8,884 nucleotides of DNA from Desulfatitalea sp. (GTDB lineage: Bacteria > Desulfobacterota > Desulfobacteria > Desulfobacterales > Desulfosarcinaceae). The notes under the pieces are model-generated. The model saw nothing but the letters and a program-made list of their open reading frames with translations, did not search any database and had not been told where the DNA came from. Within the stretch, counting starts at the first letter, position 1, and each line of letters opens with the position of its first letter. Shown here in pieces: positions 1-7,417 of the stretch. The stretch covers positions 1 to 8,884 of the forward strand of contig JABDRH010000370.1 of assembly GCA_013041835.1 (NCBI GenBank), written 5' to 3'. The translations under genes and the position numbers were made by a program.

Positions 1-128
1 CCAGCATCAACTCTCATCAGATCCATGACTGCATCAAGGCGGCCATCAAGACCTGGCAGTTCCCCAAGCCTACGGGTGCCGAGGTGGTGGTCAGTTATCC
101 GTTCATATTTGATTTGGTGGCATTTTAA
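1..128 (+). CDS. C-terminal end of an AgmX/PglI-type (TonB-like) envelope protein, 5'-truncated
   Basis: Frame 3 is open from the window edge to TAA at 126-128 and encodes the last 41 residues of a protein whose start lies upstream. The tail contains a Cys (HDCIKAAIK) followed by W-Q-F-P-K-P-x-G and then V-V-V-S-Y-P-F-I-F. This Cys / W-x-FP-x-P-x-G / YPF-x-F pattern is the signature I know from the AgmX/PglI C-terminal domain, a TonB-C-like periplasmic domain. In Myxococcus xanthus that domain occurs in GltG and GltJ, inner-membrane proteins of the gliding machine, and in the related Nfs system. The stop lies 10 bp before the beta-barrel gene, so the two are probably co-transcribed. Only the tail is visible. 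A generic TonB-family protein is the main alternative, and the N-terminal domains cannot be judged. Confidence 0.72.
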   Translation, partial: SINSHQIHDCIKAAIKTWQFPKPTGAEVVVSYPFIFDLVAF

Positions 129-133
129 AGGAG
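129..133 (+). promoter_or_regulatory. Ribosome binding site deciding the start of the beta-barrel gene
   Basis: AGGAG lies five bases before ATG at 139. It supports 139 over the more upstream in-frame ATG at 25, which would give an N-terminal extension overlapping the preceding gene in another frame and would bury the signal peptide. Confidence 0.8.
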
Positions 134-138
134 TTATA

Positions 139-867
139 ATGATCAGAAGGGTATTCATTTACGCGATTGCAATAGGGATCTTTTTCGGCGGCCAATCGGC
201 ATGGTGTGCGGATAAAGGTCGTGTCGAAAATGAAGAGAAGGTGGCTGCCGTGCAAAACCGGATCTTTCATAAGAACCACGAACTGGCGGCGAGCGTCGGC
301 TACATCGCCGATGATCCCTTTTTCATCATCTATCCTGTGAGTATTGGCTACACCTATAATTTATCCCAAGCGTGGGGTTGGGAAGTGGCTCGCCTGCAGT
401 ACTTCTTCAACCAGGAGCGCGGCCTGCTCAAAGAGTTGAAGCAGCCGCCATTTAACGTTCAACCGGAGCGCTTTCAGGAACCGATTTACATGGTGAATTC
501 TCACGCCGTGTGGCGGCCGTTCTATGGCAAATCGGCCCTGTTGAACCGCTGGGTGGTGAATCACGAGACCTACCTGTTCGCCGGTCCCGGTTTGACGCGA
601 TATGAAACCAAATATAGTTTCGGGCAATCCACCACCGAGGACGCCATAAACATCAGCGGGGGCTTCGGTTTAAAATTCTTTGTCAATCGGAAGTTTTGCG
701 TCAACCTGGAGTTCCGGGACATCTATAACCTCAGGAACGATGGCGGGGAAAATAATATTTACTTCGGCATCGGTCTTGGGTGGCGCTTCAATCTGACGCC
801 AAGAAAAGTCCAGGAAGATCCAACCCTCAAGAAGCTTGATCGCATATTAAGTGAGCAGGAAAAATGA
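139..867 (+). CDS. Outer membrane beta-barrel protein (OMP_myx_plus type)
   Basis: A 242-aa exported protein. Residues 1-24 form a signal peptide: Arg-Arg, then a hydrophobic stretch, with cleavage near A21 or A24. The mature part opens with V-Q-N-R-x-F (38-43) and H-E-L (47-49). Alternating aromatic/hydrophobic strands follow, including YPVSIGYTY (65-73) and WEVARLQYFF (81-90). The segment RPFYGKSALLNRWVV (126-140) leads into TYLFAGPG (144-151), and a last strand runs over roughly 206-218. This arrangement matches my memory of the 'outer membrane beta-barrel domain, Myxococcales-plus' family, about eight strands. A 24-residue charged tail follows the last strand instead of a terminal aromatic residue. 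The gene overlaps the next one by 4 bp (ATGA). GltA/GltB-type barrels of the M. xanthus gliding machine are plausible relatives, but the role is inferred from context. Confidence 0.82.
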   Translation: MIRRVFIYAIAIGIFFGGQSAWCADKGRVENEEKVAAVQNRIFHKNHELAASVGYIADDPFFIIYPVSIGYTYNLSQAWGWEVARLQYFFNQERGLLKELKQPPFNVQPERFQEPIYMVNSHAVWRPFYGKSALLNRWVVNHETYLFAGPGLTRYETKYSFGQSTTEDAINISGGFGLKFFVNRKFCVNLEFRDIYNLRNDGGENNIYFGIGLGWRFNLTPRKVQEDPTLKKLDRILSEQEK

Positions 868-2417
868 TGCGTCTATTTATATTTACCGTACTGTTCGTGC
901 CGGCTGCAGTTGTATTCGGCGCAGGCTCGGCAGAAGCCGCTACAAAGCCCGGTTCGCTCTACCCGAATCCGGCCAAGCCGGCCATGGCCGCCGGGCAGGC
1001 CGCCGGGCAAACGCCTGCTGCCGAGGAAAAGATGCCGCCCCGGGAGAGTGCGACCTCCTTTGCTCAGGGCTACACCTATTATGCCGACAAAGACTACAAG
1101 GACGCCGCTCAAGAGTTGCTGGCCTTTTTGAGTGAACATACGCCCGATGACCAGGACTATGAGTGGGCCGAATTTTTTTTCGGACTCAGCCTGCGTGAAC
1201 TCGGCTTTTCTCACGCCGCGGTGGATACCCTCACCCATGTCGTGACCCGCAAGCCCAATCCCAAAATTGTCGGTTACACCCTGGAATTGCTGGAGACCAT
1301 CAGCCGCACCCGTCCGTTTGATCGGGATTTGTTGATCCATCGCGGTGTCTGCGATCAGAGTTATGGCTTCGTGGACAGCGCGGCCACGGATTTCGTGCAC
1401 TATTACCAGGGCGAGTACGACTGGGAGCACGGCCTGTTCGAGTGGGGCGACGAACACTTCAGCCAGATTCGTTCCGGCACGTACTACTACAACAAGTACC
1501 AGTTCAAAAAAGCGCTGCGCAGTCTGTTTGAGGGCAAAACCGATGAGGCCATCGCGCTGCTAAAACAGATTATCGTTAACGCGCAAGACGGCACGGCGCT
1601 CAAGGATGATGCGCGTAAAACCCTGGCGCGTCTCTACTATGAAAAAGGCGGGTTCGACAAGGCTGACCTGCTCTATCAGCAGATCGAAATGAACATTGTC
1701 GAACAGGCATTGACGCTGATGGAAAGGGCATGGGCCCACTACCGCATGGGCAACGCCGAGCGCGCCATGGGCCTGCTCTATTCATTTGAGGCGCCCAGCT
1801 ACGCAAACTCATTTACACCCGAGTTCTATATTCTCAAGTCGTTTATTTACAAGGATGTGTGCCACTACGGAAAAGCCATGAACACCCTGACCCTATTCAA
1901 GGAGCGATACGGCACCGCCCTGGAGAATATCTATGACCGGCAACCGCCACAGGAAAACAAGGCCATGTTGCTGGTAATTCTTAACAAACCCAGGGTCAAG
2001 CGCATGTGGCATTTTGTCAACCTGCTCGACAACGAACACACCCGCGTTGAGAAGGCGCTCAAAGATCCCGGGCTCATTGCCTACCTGGACAAGCTGTATG
2101 CGCTTAAAAAAGAAGAAGTGAAAGACCGTTTTCGCGTACTGATACGTGACGAGTATGAGAAGATGGCCGATCAGATGCTGCGCTTTGAGGAAGATGCACA
2201 CCTGATGGAATACGAAATCGGCATCGACATGTATCAGCGCGTCTATGATTACCACTATTCCGAGAAGGCCGAGGAAGAGGAAAGGGCCGACGACGACTTG
2301 CCCAAGGTGGTGTATGAATTTCAGGGCGAATTCTGGAACGACGAACTGGACGATTACAAAGTAACGTTGCCCAATAAATGTCGCAACACAGAAGAATGGG
2401 ATATCTTTTTTAAATGA
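864..2417 (+). CDS. Periplasmic TPR protein, GltE/AglT-like by context
   Basis: A 517-aa protein with signal peptide 1-25 (cleavage after A-E-A) and then a Pro/Ala/Gly-rich linker (26-60). TPR-like helical hairpins cover about 65-130, for example FAQGYTYYADKDYKDAAQELL, and about 215-345. The region 395-470 is highly charged and helical. The C-terminal block is rich in aromatics and acids: YEFQGEFWNDELDDY, then a lone Cys at 506. No catalytic motif is seen, so a scaffold or protein-binding role is inferred. Two tandem ATGs occur at 864 and 867. AGGA at 857-860 is three bases from the first and six from the second, so 867 is an equally good start. Both arrangements overlap the upstream stop and imply translational coupling. 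The position between a beta-barrel gene and a larger TPR gene resembles Glt/Nfs clusters, where GltE (AglT) is a TPR protein. Orthology is not proven. Confidence 0.75.
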   Translation: MMRLFIFTVLFVPAAVVFGAGSAEAATKPGSLYPNPAKPAMAAGQAAGQTPAAEEKMPPRESATSFAQGYTYYADKDYKDAAQELLAFLSEHTPDDQDYEWAEFFFGLSLRELGFSHAAVDTLTHVVTRKPNPKIVGYTLELLETISRTRPFDRDLLIHRGVCDQSYGFVDSAATDFVHYYQGEYDWEHGLFEWGDEHFSQIRSGTYYYNKYQFKKALRSLFEGKTDEAIALLKQIIVNAQDGTALKDDARKTLARLYYEKGGFDKADLLYQQIEMNIVEQALTLMERAWAHYRMGNAERAMGLLYSFEAPSYANSFTPEFYILKSFIYKDVCHYGKAMNTLTLFKERYGTALENIYDRQPPQENKAMLLVILNKPRVKRMWHFVNLLDNEHTRVEKALKDPGLIAYLDKLYALKKEEVKDRFRVLIRDEYEKMADQMLRFEEDAHLMEYEIGIDMYQRVYDYHYSEKAEEEERADDDLPKVVYEFQGEFWNDELDDYKVTLPNKCRNTEEWDIFFK

Positions 2418-5400
2418 AAAACGGCTTAAAATACTTTTTGCAGTCAGCGGCGGCCATGCTGCTTTTGGTCCTCTCAACGCAGAGCCTTCAGGCGTCTTTG
2501 CCCTATGTCTATGAAGAACGCAACGAGGCTGAAGAAAAAAAGCAGTACGCGATCCAGTTGGAAAAGGATCGGCAGAAGTGCGAGTTGGCCATCATCAACA
2601 CCAAGACCCTGATTGGCCGGTCCAAAAACAGGCCCTACCTGCCCGAACTCTATCTGCGTCTGGCGGAACTGTATATCGAAAAGTCACGCATCGTCTTTTT
2701 CATGCGCAAAAGCGGGTATAAGGAAGGCGAAGAGGCGCGCACCTTGGATCAGTATGAAGCCAACATGCTCAAGCAGCGCGCCATCGAGATTTATCAACGG
2801 ATTCTCGGCGATCATCCGGACTTTGGGCAAACCGACAAGGTCTACTTTTTCCTGGCCCATGAATATCGTGAGCTGGGAAAAATCGAAGAGATGATCAAAC
2901 AGTACCAGACCCTGATCGAAAAATATCCCGACAGCGCCTATGCGCCTGAATCTTATCTGCTATTGGGCGACTACTACTTCAGCCAAAAGCAGGATGTGGA
3001 CAAATCCAAGGCCTCTTACGAAGCGGTGCTCAAGTATCCACAGAGTCCGGCCGTGGCCGCCGCCCGCTACAAACTGGCCTGGTGCCAGATCAACCTAACG
3101 GATTTCAAAGGCGCCATCGCGCTGTTTGAAGAATCGGTCAACAGCCCCTTGTCCAAGAAGGCGCTCAACATCGACACCTACCGGCGCGTGGATGTCCGGC
3201 TGGAATCGATCATCGACATGGCCTTTTGCTATCCCGAGGTTTACAAGAAAAAATCGCCCGAGCACGCCATCGCCTATTTCCGGAAATACGCATGGTCCCG
3301 GCCGGTCTATGCTACCGTGTTGGACAAGCTGGCGTACCGTTTTTTCGTCAAGAAAAAGTGGAACCATTCGGCGGCCCTTTACCGGGAGCTTGCCGTGCTC
3401 CGACAGGACCCGGAGAAGCTGGCCGAGTACGCCAAGCAGATCTTTCAGTGCGTCCAGGCCGTGGGTAATTACGATCACGCCGAAAAGGACGTGGGCATCA
3501 TCGTGCGCGCTTTGGAAAAACAGAAGTATTCCGTGCATGTGCCGGACGATGAAAAAAACAAGATGATCGCCGACTACGAGCTGTATGCCCGGGACATTAT
3601 CACCCACCTGCACGCCGAGGCCAACAAGAGCCGGTCGATCGCAGATTTCACCATTGCCGCAGATGCCTACAAGATGTACCTGGACTTTTTCAAAGAAAGT
3701 CCGGCCCATGACGAAATGGCGGCCAACTACGCCGAAGCGCTATTTTCTTCAAATCAGCATATCCAAGCCGGCAAGCAATACGAGAAGGTTGCGCCGGAGG
3801 CCACCGTCAACAACAAGCAGCGCCAGGAGATGCTGTACAGCGCAGTGATATCCTACTATCAGGCGCTGAAAAACAAGGATAACTTAAACTACTACCAGGC
3901 GACGTATGCGCGCGAAGGCTTGCGTACCACCGGAAAGACGTTCTCGGCAGAGTACCCCAACTCCAAATTTACACCCGACGTCCTGTTCAACGTGGCCTGG
4001 GTCTCTTATGATGCGGGCGAGTTTGAAAACGCCGTGGCCGATTTTTCCAATTTCGTCTCAGCATACCCCAAACACAAAGCCGCCAAGGCGGCCGTGCACC
4101 TGGTCATGGACGCGTTCAACCTGATGGAAAACTACGAGGGCATGATCAACTATGGCAAATCGGTCCTGCGGGCCAACGTGGGAGATGCCAAGCTTCGTGC
4201 CGAGGTGGCCGGCATCGTGGCCAGCGCTGAGTCCAAGGTTGTTTCCAACATGACCATGGCGGCCTTGGATGACTGGGACAACGCCCGCCAGGAGTTGATG
4301 CAGGTGGTGGACAAAGGCGGCAAGAGCGCCATGGGGGAACAGGCGCTGCACGCGCTGGTGGTATCGAGCAAGGACAAGAACGACCTGGCCACCCTTTACG
4401 ATGCCGGCCCCAAACTGATCCAGGCCTTTCCCGAATCCAAACATGCCAAGGAAACCCTGGGGTTGTTGGTGGAGACATCGGTCAAAATCGGCCAGTACCG
4501 GATGCTCTCCGGGTACCTGGAGCAGTACGCCAAACGCTATCCCAAAGGCGGCAACGCCTCCGCCTTCCGTTTGCAGGCGGCCCAGATTCAGGAGGGGTTG
4601 GGCCAGTATGCCGAGGCCAACCGCAACTACCGACACTTGCTGCTCTCCGGCGGACTCAAGGGGGGACAACTGGACAGCGTGGTTTTCTCCTATGCCGACA
4701 ATGCCCAACAGATGGGCAACGTGGATGCGGCCATCGATGTGCTCAACCGCAATTTAAACCAACTATCGCCCGACGGGCGCCTGCGGGCCAAAGCCCTCAT
4801 GGGCGTATTGAACCTGCAGATGGATCGGCGCGCCAAGGCCGCAAAGATCGGCCGTGATGTCAAAAAAGACTTTACTGCCAAGCGTGGCGAAAACGATCCC
4901 ATCCTGCTCGATCATGTGGCCCAACTGGCCTATGGCAGGACTTACCATGCCAGCGGGCCGTACTTCGGCTTGAAGCTGACCCAAAAGATCGACAATGCAA
5001 TGGTCGCCAAAAAGGCCAAAATGCTCGAAGATCTTGAAAGCGGCTACCAGAAGGTAATGGCGTATAAATCGCCGGCCTGGACCCTGAAGGCGTGTTTCCG
5101 GGCCAACGAGTTGAACCGAGAGTTCGCCGATTTTCTCATGAATGCGCCCGTGCCGGCCGAGCTCAACGCGCAGGAACGCCAGCAGTACCAGGAGCTGATT
5201 CACCAGAAAGCCCGGGCCTATATCGATAAGGCCGACAAGTACCTGCAGACTTGTGTTCAGATGGCCCACAAATGGGAGATCTGCGATCCCAAGCTCTCCG
5301 GCTATTTTCTGCCCGCCAACAACCCCCAGGGAAGCGACCAAGGTTTTTCCGGCCCCTTTGCCAAGAAGCAATGCGGGCAGGTAGTGGCCCGGTCTTTCGA

Positions 5401-5830
5401 CGATCCGGCCATCAGCGGTGCCTATCAACGCCTGATGGCAGCCCCGGAGGATCTGACTGCGCACCTTTCCTTGGCCAAGGCCTACCTGGAGCGGTCCGAC
5501 CATCGCCAGGCGGCCCTGATCGCCAAAAATGCCCTGTCCAAGGCGGACGGTTCCAGACGCGGCATCAAAGCCGAGCTGTTCACCATCATCGGGCTGTCCC
5601 ACTTGTATGACGGAAACGACCCCCTGGCCAAGGAGGCCTTTAAAAAAGCCATGGCCGTGGATCGCACCTCCGAGGCCCGTACCCATCTGGCGGGGCTCTA
5701 CCGCCACTACGGTCATGTGGAAAAGGCCGCTGAACTCACCGGCACCGCCCTGCCTGCGGCGTCGGGGCAAAAAGCGGTTCACACCGGAACAGGAGCGACT
5801 CGAAATGCATATGCCTTGCAATCTGAATAG
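2414..5830 (+). CDS. Large periplasmic TPR-repeat protein, GltD/AgmU-like by size and context
   Basis: A 1138-aa protein with signal peptide 1-27 (hydrophobic core AAAMLLLVL, cleavage near L-Q-A). Almost the whole mature chain is an alpha-helical solenoid of TPR or TPR-like units. Clear units lie near 78-96, 142-242 (three in a row, including KVYFFLAHEYRELGK and ESYLLLGDYYFS), 435-465, 521-585, 717-746 and 1014-1115. A Cys-containing, less regular insert at about 944-1000 (C947, C957, C987) interrupts the repeats before the last set. No enzymatic motif is visible, so a periplasmic scaffold is the reasonable reading. ATG 2414 overlaps the previous stop (ATGA), and no good Shine-Dalgarno lies close to it, so translation probably depends on reinitiation from the upstream gene. 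AgmU (GltD) of M. xanthus is a periplasmic TPR protein of similar size, as I recall. This is a likeness of architecture, not proof of orthology. Confidence 0.78.
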   Translation: MKNGLKYFLQSAAAMLLLVLSTQSLQASLPYVYEERNEAEEKKQYAIQLEKDRQKCELAIINTKTLIGRSKNRPYLPELYLRLAELYIEKSRIVFFMRKSGYKEGEEARTLDQYEANMLKQRAIEIYQRILGDHPDFGQTDKVYFFLAHEYRELGKIEEMIKQYQTLIEKYPDSAYAPESYLLLGDYYFSQKQDVDKSKASYEAVLKYPQSPAVAAARYKLAWCQINLTDFKGAIALFEESVNSPLSKKALNIDTYRRVDVRLESIIDMAFCYPEVYKKKSPEHAIAYFRKYAWSRPVYATVLDKLAYRFFVKKKWNHSAALYRELAVLRQDPEKLAEYAKQIFQCVQAVGNYDHAEKDVGIIVRALEKQKYSVHVPDDEKNKMIADYELYARDIITHLHAEANKSRSIADFTIAADAYKMYLDFFKESPAHDEMAANYAEALFSSNQHIQAGKQYEKVAPEATVNNKQRQEMLYSAVISYYQALKNKDNLNYYQATYAREGLRTTGKTFSAEYPNSKFTPDVLFNVAWVSYDAGEFENAVADFSNFVSAYPKHKAAKAAVHLVMDAFNLMENYEGMINYGKSVLRANVGDAKLRAEVAGIVASAESKVVSNMTMAALDDWDNARQELMQVVDKGGKSAMGEQALHALVVSSKDKNDLATLYDAGPKLIQAFPESKHAKETLGLLVETSVKIGQYRMLSGYLEQYAKRYPKGGNASAFRLQAAQIQEGLGQYAEANRNYRHLLLSGGLKGGQLDSVVFSYADNAQQMGNVDAAIDVLNRNLNQLSPDGRLRAKALMGVLNLQMDRRAKAAKIGRDVKKDFTAKRGENDPILLDHVAQLAYGRTYHASGPYFGLKLTQKIDNAMVAKKAKMLEDLESGYQKVMAYKSPAWTLKACFRANELNREFADFLMNAPVPAELNAQERQQYQELIHQKARAYIDKADKYLQTCVQMAHKWEICDPKLSGYFLPANNPQGSDQGFSGPFAKKQCGQVVARSFDDPAISGAYQRLMAAPEDLTAHLSLAKAYLERSDHRQAALIAKNALSKADGSRRGIKAELFTIIGLSHLYDGNDPLAKEAFKKAMAVDRTSEARTHLAGLYRHYGHVEKAAELTGTALPAASGQKAVHTGTGATRNAYALQSE
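5791..5795 (+). promoter_or_regulatory. Ribosome binding site of the propeller lipoprotein gene
   Basis: AGGAG lies inside the end of the large TPR gene, nine bases before ATG 5805 and 15 before ATG 5811. The spacing favours 5805 and so decides the start. The in-frame ATG at 5529 would add about 92 residues read out of frame through the TPR gene and would bury the lipoprotein signal. Confidence 0.7.
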
Positions 5831-7343
5831 ATTTAGCCGGTTGATCGGCTGCTGGCTCTTTCTCAGCGCCGTCGTGATCGCCTGCAGCGCCGGCGGCGAT
5901 GATGAAGCAACCCCTACCGGACATGCCGCGCTCACGGATGTTACCACCAATTACGGCACTGTCTACCGGCGGGAATTGACCGCCGAAGAGCTCAGCGGCC
6001 TGCTGGAACCCGTGGTACAGGCCAAAGTCGACTACAGCGGCAACCTGCATCTGGCTTTTTTCACCCGGGGCCGCGATTTGGACACCTCTGCGCTTCCAGC
6101 CGGCCACGACCTGATCGCCAACCCCATGCGCTTTCAAATCAACCATCTGGTCTGGAGTACGATCGGCGGTTCGGTCCTTCTGCAAGAGCGTCTCGATCCG
6201 GCGCCGCCGCATTCGTTCACCACACCTGTGGACCCCAGCGACAGCGGCATCGACAATTGCCTGCTGCTGGGGCTCGGCCTTTCCATCCTAGGCGATCCGG
6301 TGGTGGTCTACCAGGGGGGCAACCGCGCGGAGTTTACCACTGGCCAGGATTGCAATCCCCAATTTCAGGGCGACTTGATGGTCAGCACCCGCACGGGCGG
6401 CATCTGGCAGGAGTACCTGGGCATCCAGGGTGACAACAGCGCCAAGAATCCCATGCACCCCGATGGCACGGTGGGTATGTCCGGCGACGTGGCCGTGGAC
6501 GCCCAGGGCAATATTCACATGATCGCCCAACATTTTGCCGAGTGGTGCGACCAGAATGCCATGAACCATCCCGATTTACTCTACGTGCAGCAGACGCCGG
6601 CGGATCTTGGCAACTACACCACCGCCCTGGAAGAGCCGGTGGATCAAGTCAATCTGTATGGCACCGGCGGCGGGGTGCAAAGCGCCATGGGCTATCACTG
6701 CCGCCTGATTTTGGATCACGGCGATCCTCAGCAGCCCATCGTCTTTTATGAAGGCAGCCGCTCCAACGGCGACCGCCAGTTGCGGGCGGCCTTCAGGGAA
6801 GAGGGCCGTTGGCGGATCGAAACGATTCATACCATTGCCGATGATTTTGTCGTCAACTTCATCAGCCCGGCCATCTCCCAAGACGGCACTATCGGTGTGG
6901 CCTATTTTCTTGAGCGGACGAATCTGGTCGCCGGCGAGCTGGGCGACCACCTGATGTACGCCCAGCGCCGGGTGGATGAAGACGGTAATATCAGTTGGGA
7001 CAATATCGACGTGGACATTCAGTCCTTCTGCGGCAACTACTGTGCACTCGCCTTCGATCACTACAACCTGCCGGCCATCGCCTACTATGACGAGCGGCCC
7101 TATACGCCATACCGTGAACGGCATAATGCCAAGCTGGCGTATTTGGTCCGGCAGGAGTGGGGGCAGGATTGGCAAAAGGAGAATGTCGCCTTTCATGGCC
7201 GCATTGGATTGTACAATGCCCTTTGGTTTGACGGCAACAACATCCCCTATGTGGTCAGTTACGAAAGAGAACAGATAGAAAATTCGGATGAAGAGCTGCA
7301 CAGCATCGTTGTCTTTCGAAGAGACCGGCAATTGAGCCGATAG
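5805..7343 (+). CDS. Lipoprotein with seven propeller-like repeats, function unknown
   Basis: A 512-aa protein with a lipoprotein signal: hydrophobic segment ending V-I-A-C with the lipidated Cys at 27, followed by Ser, which in the E. coli rule favours the outer membrane. I do not recognise a named family. Seven segments share a pattern of hydrophobic strand, D/G turn with G or N, then a strand ending in aromatic Y or F. They lie near 73-86, 153-170, 227-244, 299-315, 353-368, 413-428 and 470-486; examples are VDAQGNIHMIAQHF, CALAFDHYNLPAIAYY and ALWFDGNNIPYVVSY. Seven units spaced about 54-80 residues suggest a seven-bladed beta-propeller of the sialidase/BNR general kind, though no sialidase active site is evident. 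Cysteines at 152, 183, 248, 299, 409 and 413 could form disulfides. The gene overlaps the upstream TPR gene by 26 bp. A binding or structural role at the envelope surface is inferred only. Confidence 0.7.
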   Translation: MHMPCNLNRFSRLIGCWLFLSAVVIACSAGGDDEATPTGHAALTDVTTNYGTVYRRELTAEELSGLLEPVVQAKVDYSGNLHLAFFTRGRDLDTSALPAGHDLIANPMRFQINHLVWSTIGGSVLLQERLDPAPPHSFTTPVDPSDSGIDNCLLLGLGLSILGDPVVVYQGGNRAEFTTGQDCNPQFQGDLMVSTRTGGIWQEYLGIQGDNSAKNPMHPDGTVGMSGDVAVDAQGNIHMIAQHFAEWCDQNAMNHPDLLYVQQTPADLGNYTTALEEPVDQVNLYGTGGGVQSAMGYHCRLILDHGDPQQPIVFYEGSRSNGDRQLRAAFREEGRWRIETIHTIADDFVVNFISPAISQDGTIGVAYFLERTNLVAGELGDHLMYAQRRVDEDGNISWDNIDVDIQSFCGNYCALAFDHYNLPAIAYYDERPYTPYRERHNAKLAYLVRQEWGQDWQKENVAFHGRIGLYNALWFDGNNIPYVVSYEREQIENSDEELHSIVVFRRDRQLSR

Positions 7344-7354
7344 CATGACCGTAC

Positions 7355-7381
7355 GCGACGGGCGCGAGAGCGAGGCGTCGT
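7355..7381 (+). other. Compact hairpin in the only intergenic gap
   Basis: CGACG (7356-7360) pairs with CGTCG (7376-7380), extended by a G-T pair (7355/7381). Inside it CGC (7363-7365) pairs with GCG (7370-7372) around a GAGA loop, which is a GNRA tetraloop. No T-run follows, so it does not look like an intrinsic terminator. It could be an RNA stability or processing element between the lipoprotein gene and the thrombospondin-repeat gene. The rest of the 74-bp gap (7344-7417) shows no convincing promoter. Confidence 0.35.
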
Positions 7382-7407
7382 AACAATAAAAACCACAGGA
7401 AAAGGAT

Positions 7408-7413
7408 GAGGTG
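7408..7413 (+). promoter_or_regulatory. Ribosome binding site of the TSP3-repeat gene
   Basis: GAGGTG, a close match to the anti-Shine-Dalgarno, lies four bases before ATG 7418. A second purine-rich run, AAAAGGA (7400-7406), is just upstream. This is one of the strongest start signals in the window, in keeping with a gene translated independently of its upstream neighbour. Confidence 0.7.
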
Positions 7414-7417
7414 AAAG

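Noticed and set aside
25..138. N-terminal extension of the beta-barrel gene from ATG 25
   Set aside because: It overlaps the coding end of the AgmX-like gene in another frame, its Arg/Ser/Pro-rich translation looks like a shadow, and ATG 139 has a good RBS and a signal peptide directly after it.
5529..5804. Upstream extension of the propeller lipoprotein gene
   Set aside because: The added residues are a Pro/Arg/Thr-rich shadow of the TPR gene. The lipobox at the ATG 5805 start and the RBS at 5791-5795 show the true start.
4763..5950. Long open frame of 395 codons on the - strand
   Set aside because: It lies antisense to the large TPR gene and runs into the lipoprotein gene. The GC-rich codon pattern of the + strand genes keeps this frame open, and the translation shows no signal peptide or recognisable domain.
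7355..7400. Possible rho-independent terminator
   Set aside because: The hairpin is real on paper but is followed by an A-rich stretch, not a T-run, and the next gene continues on the same strand shortly after.
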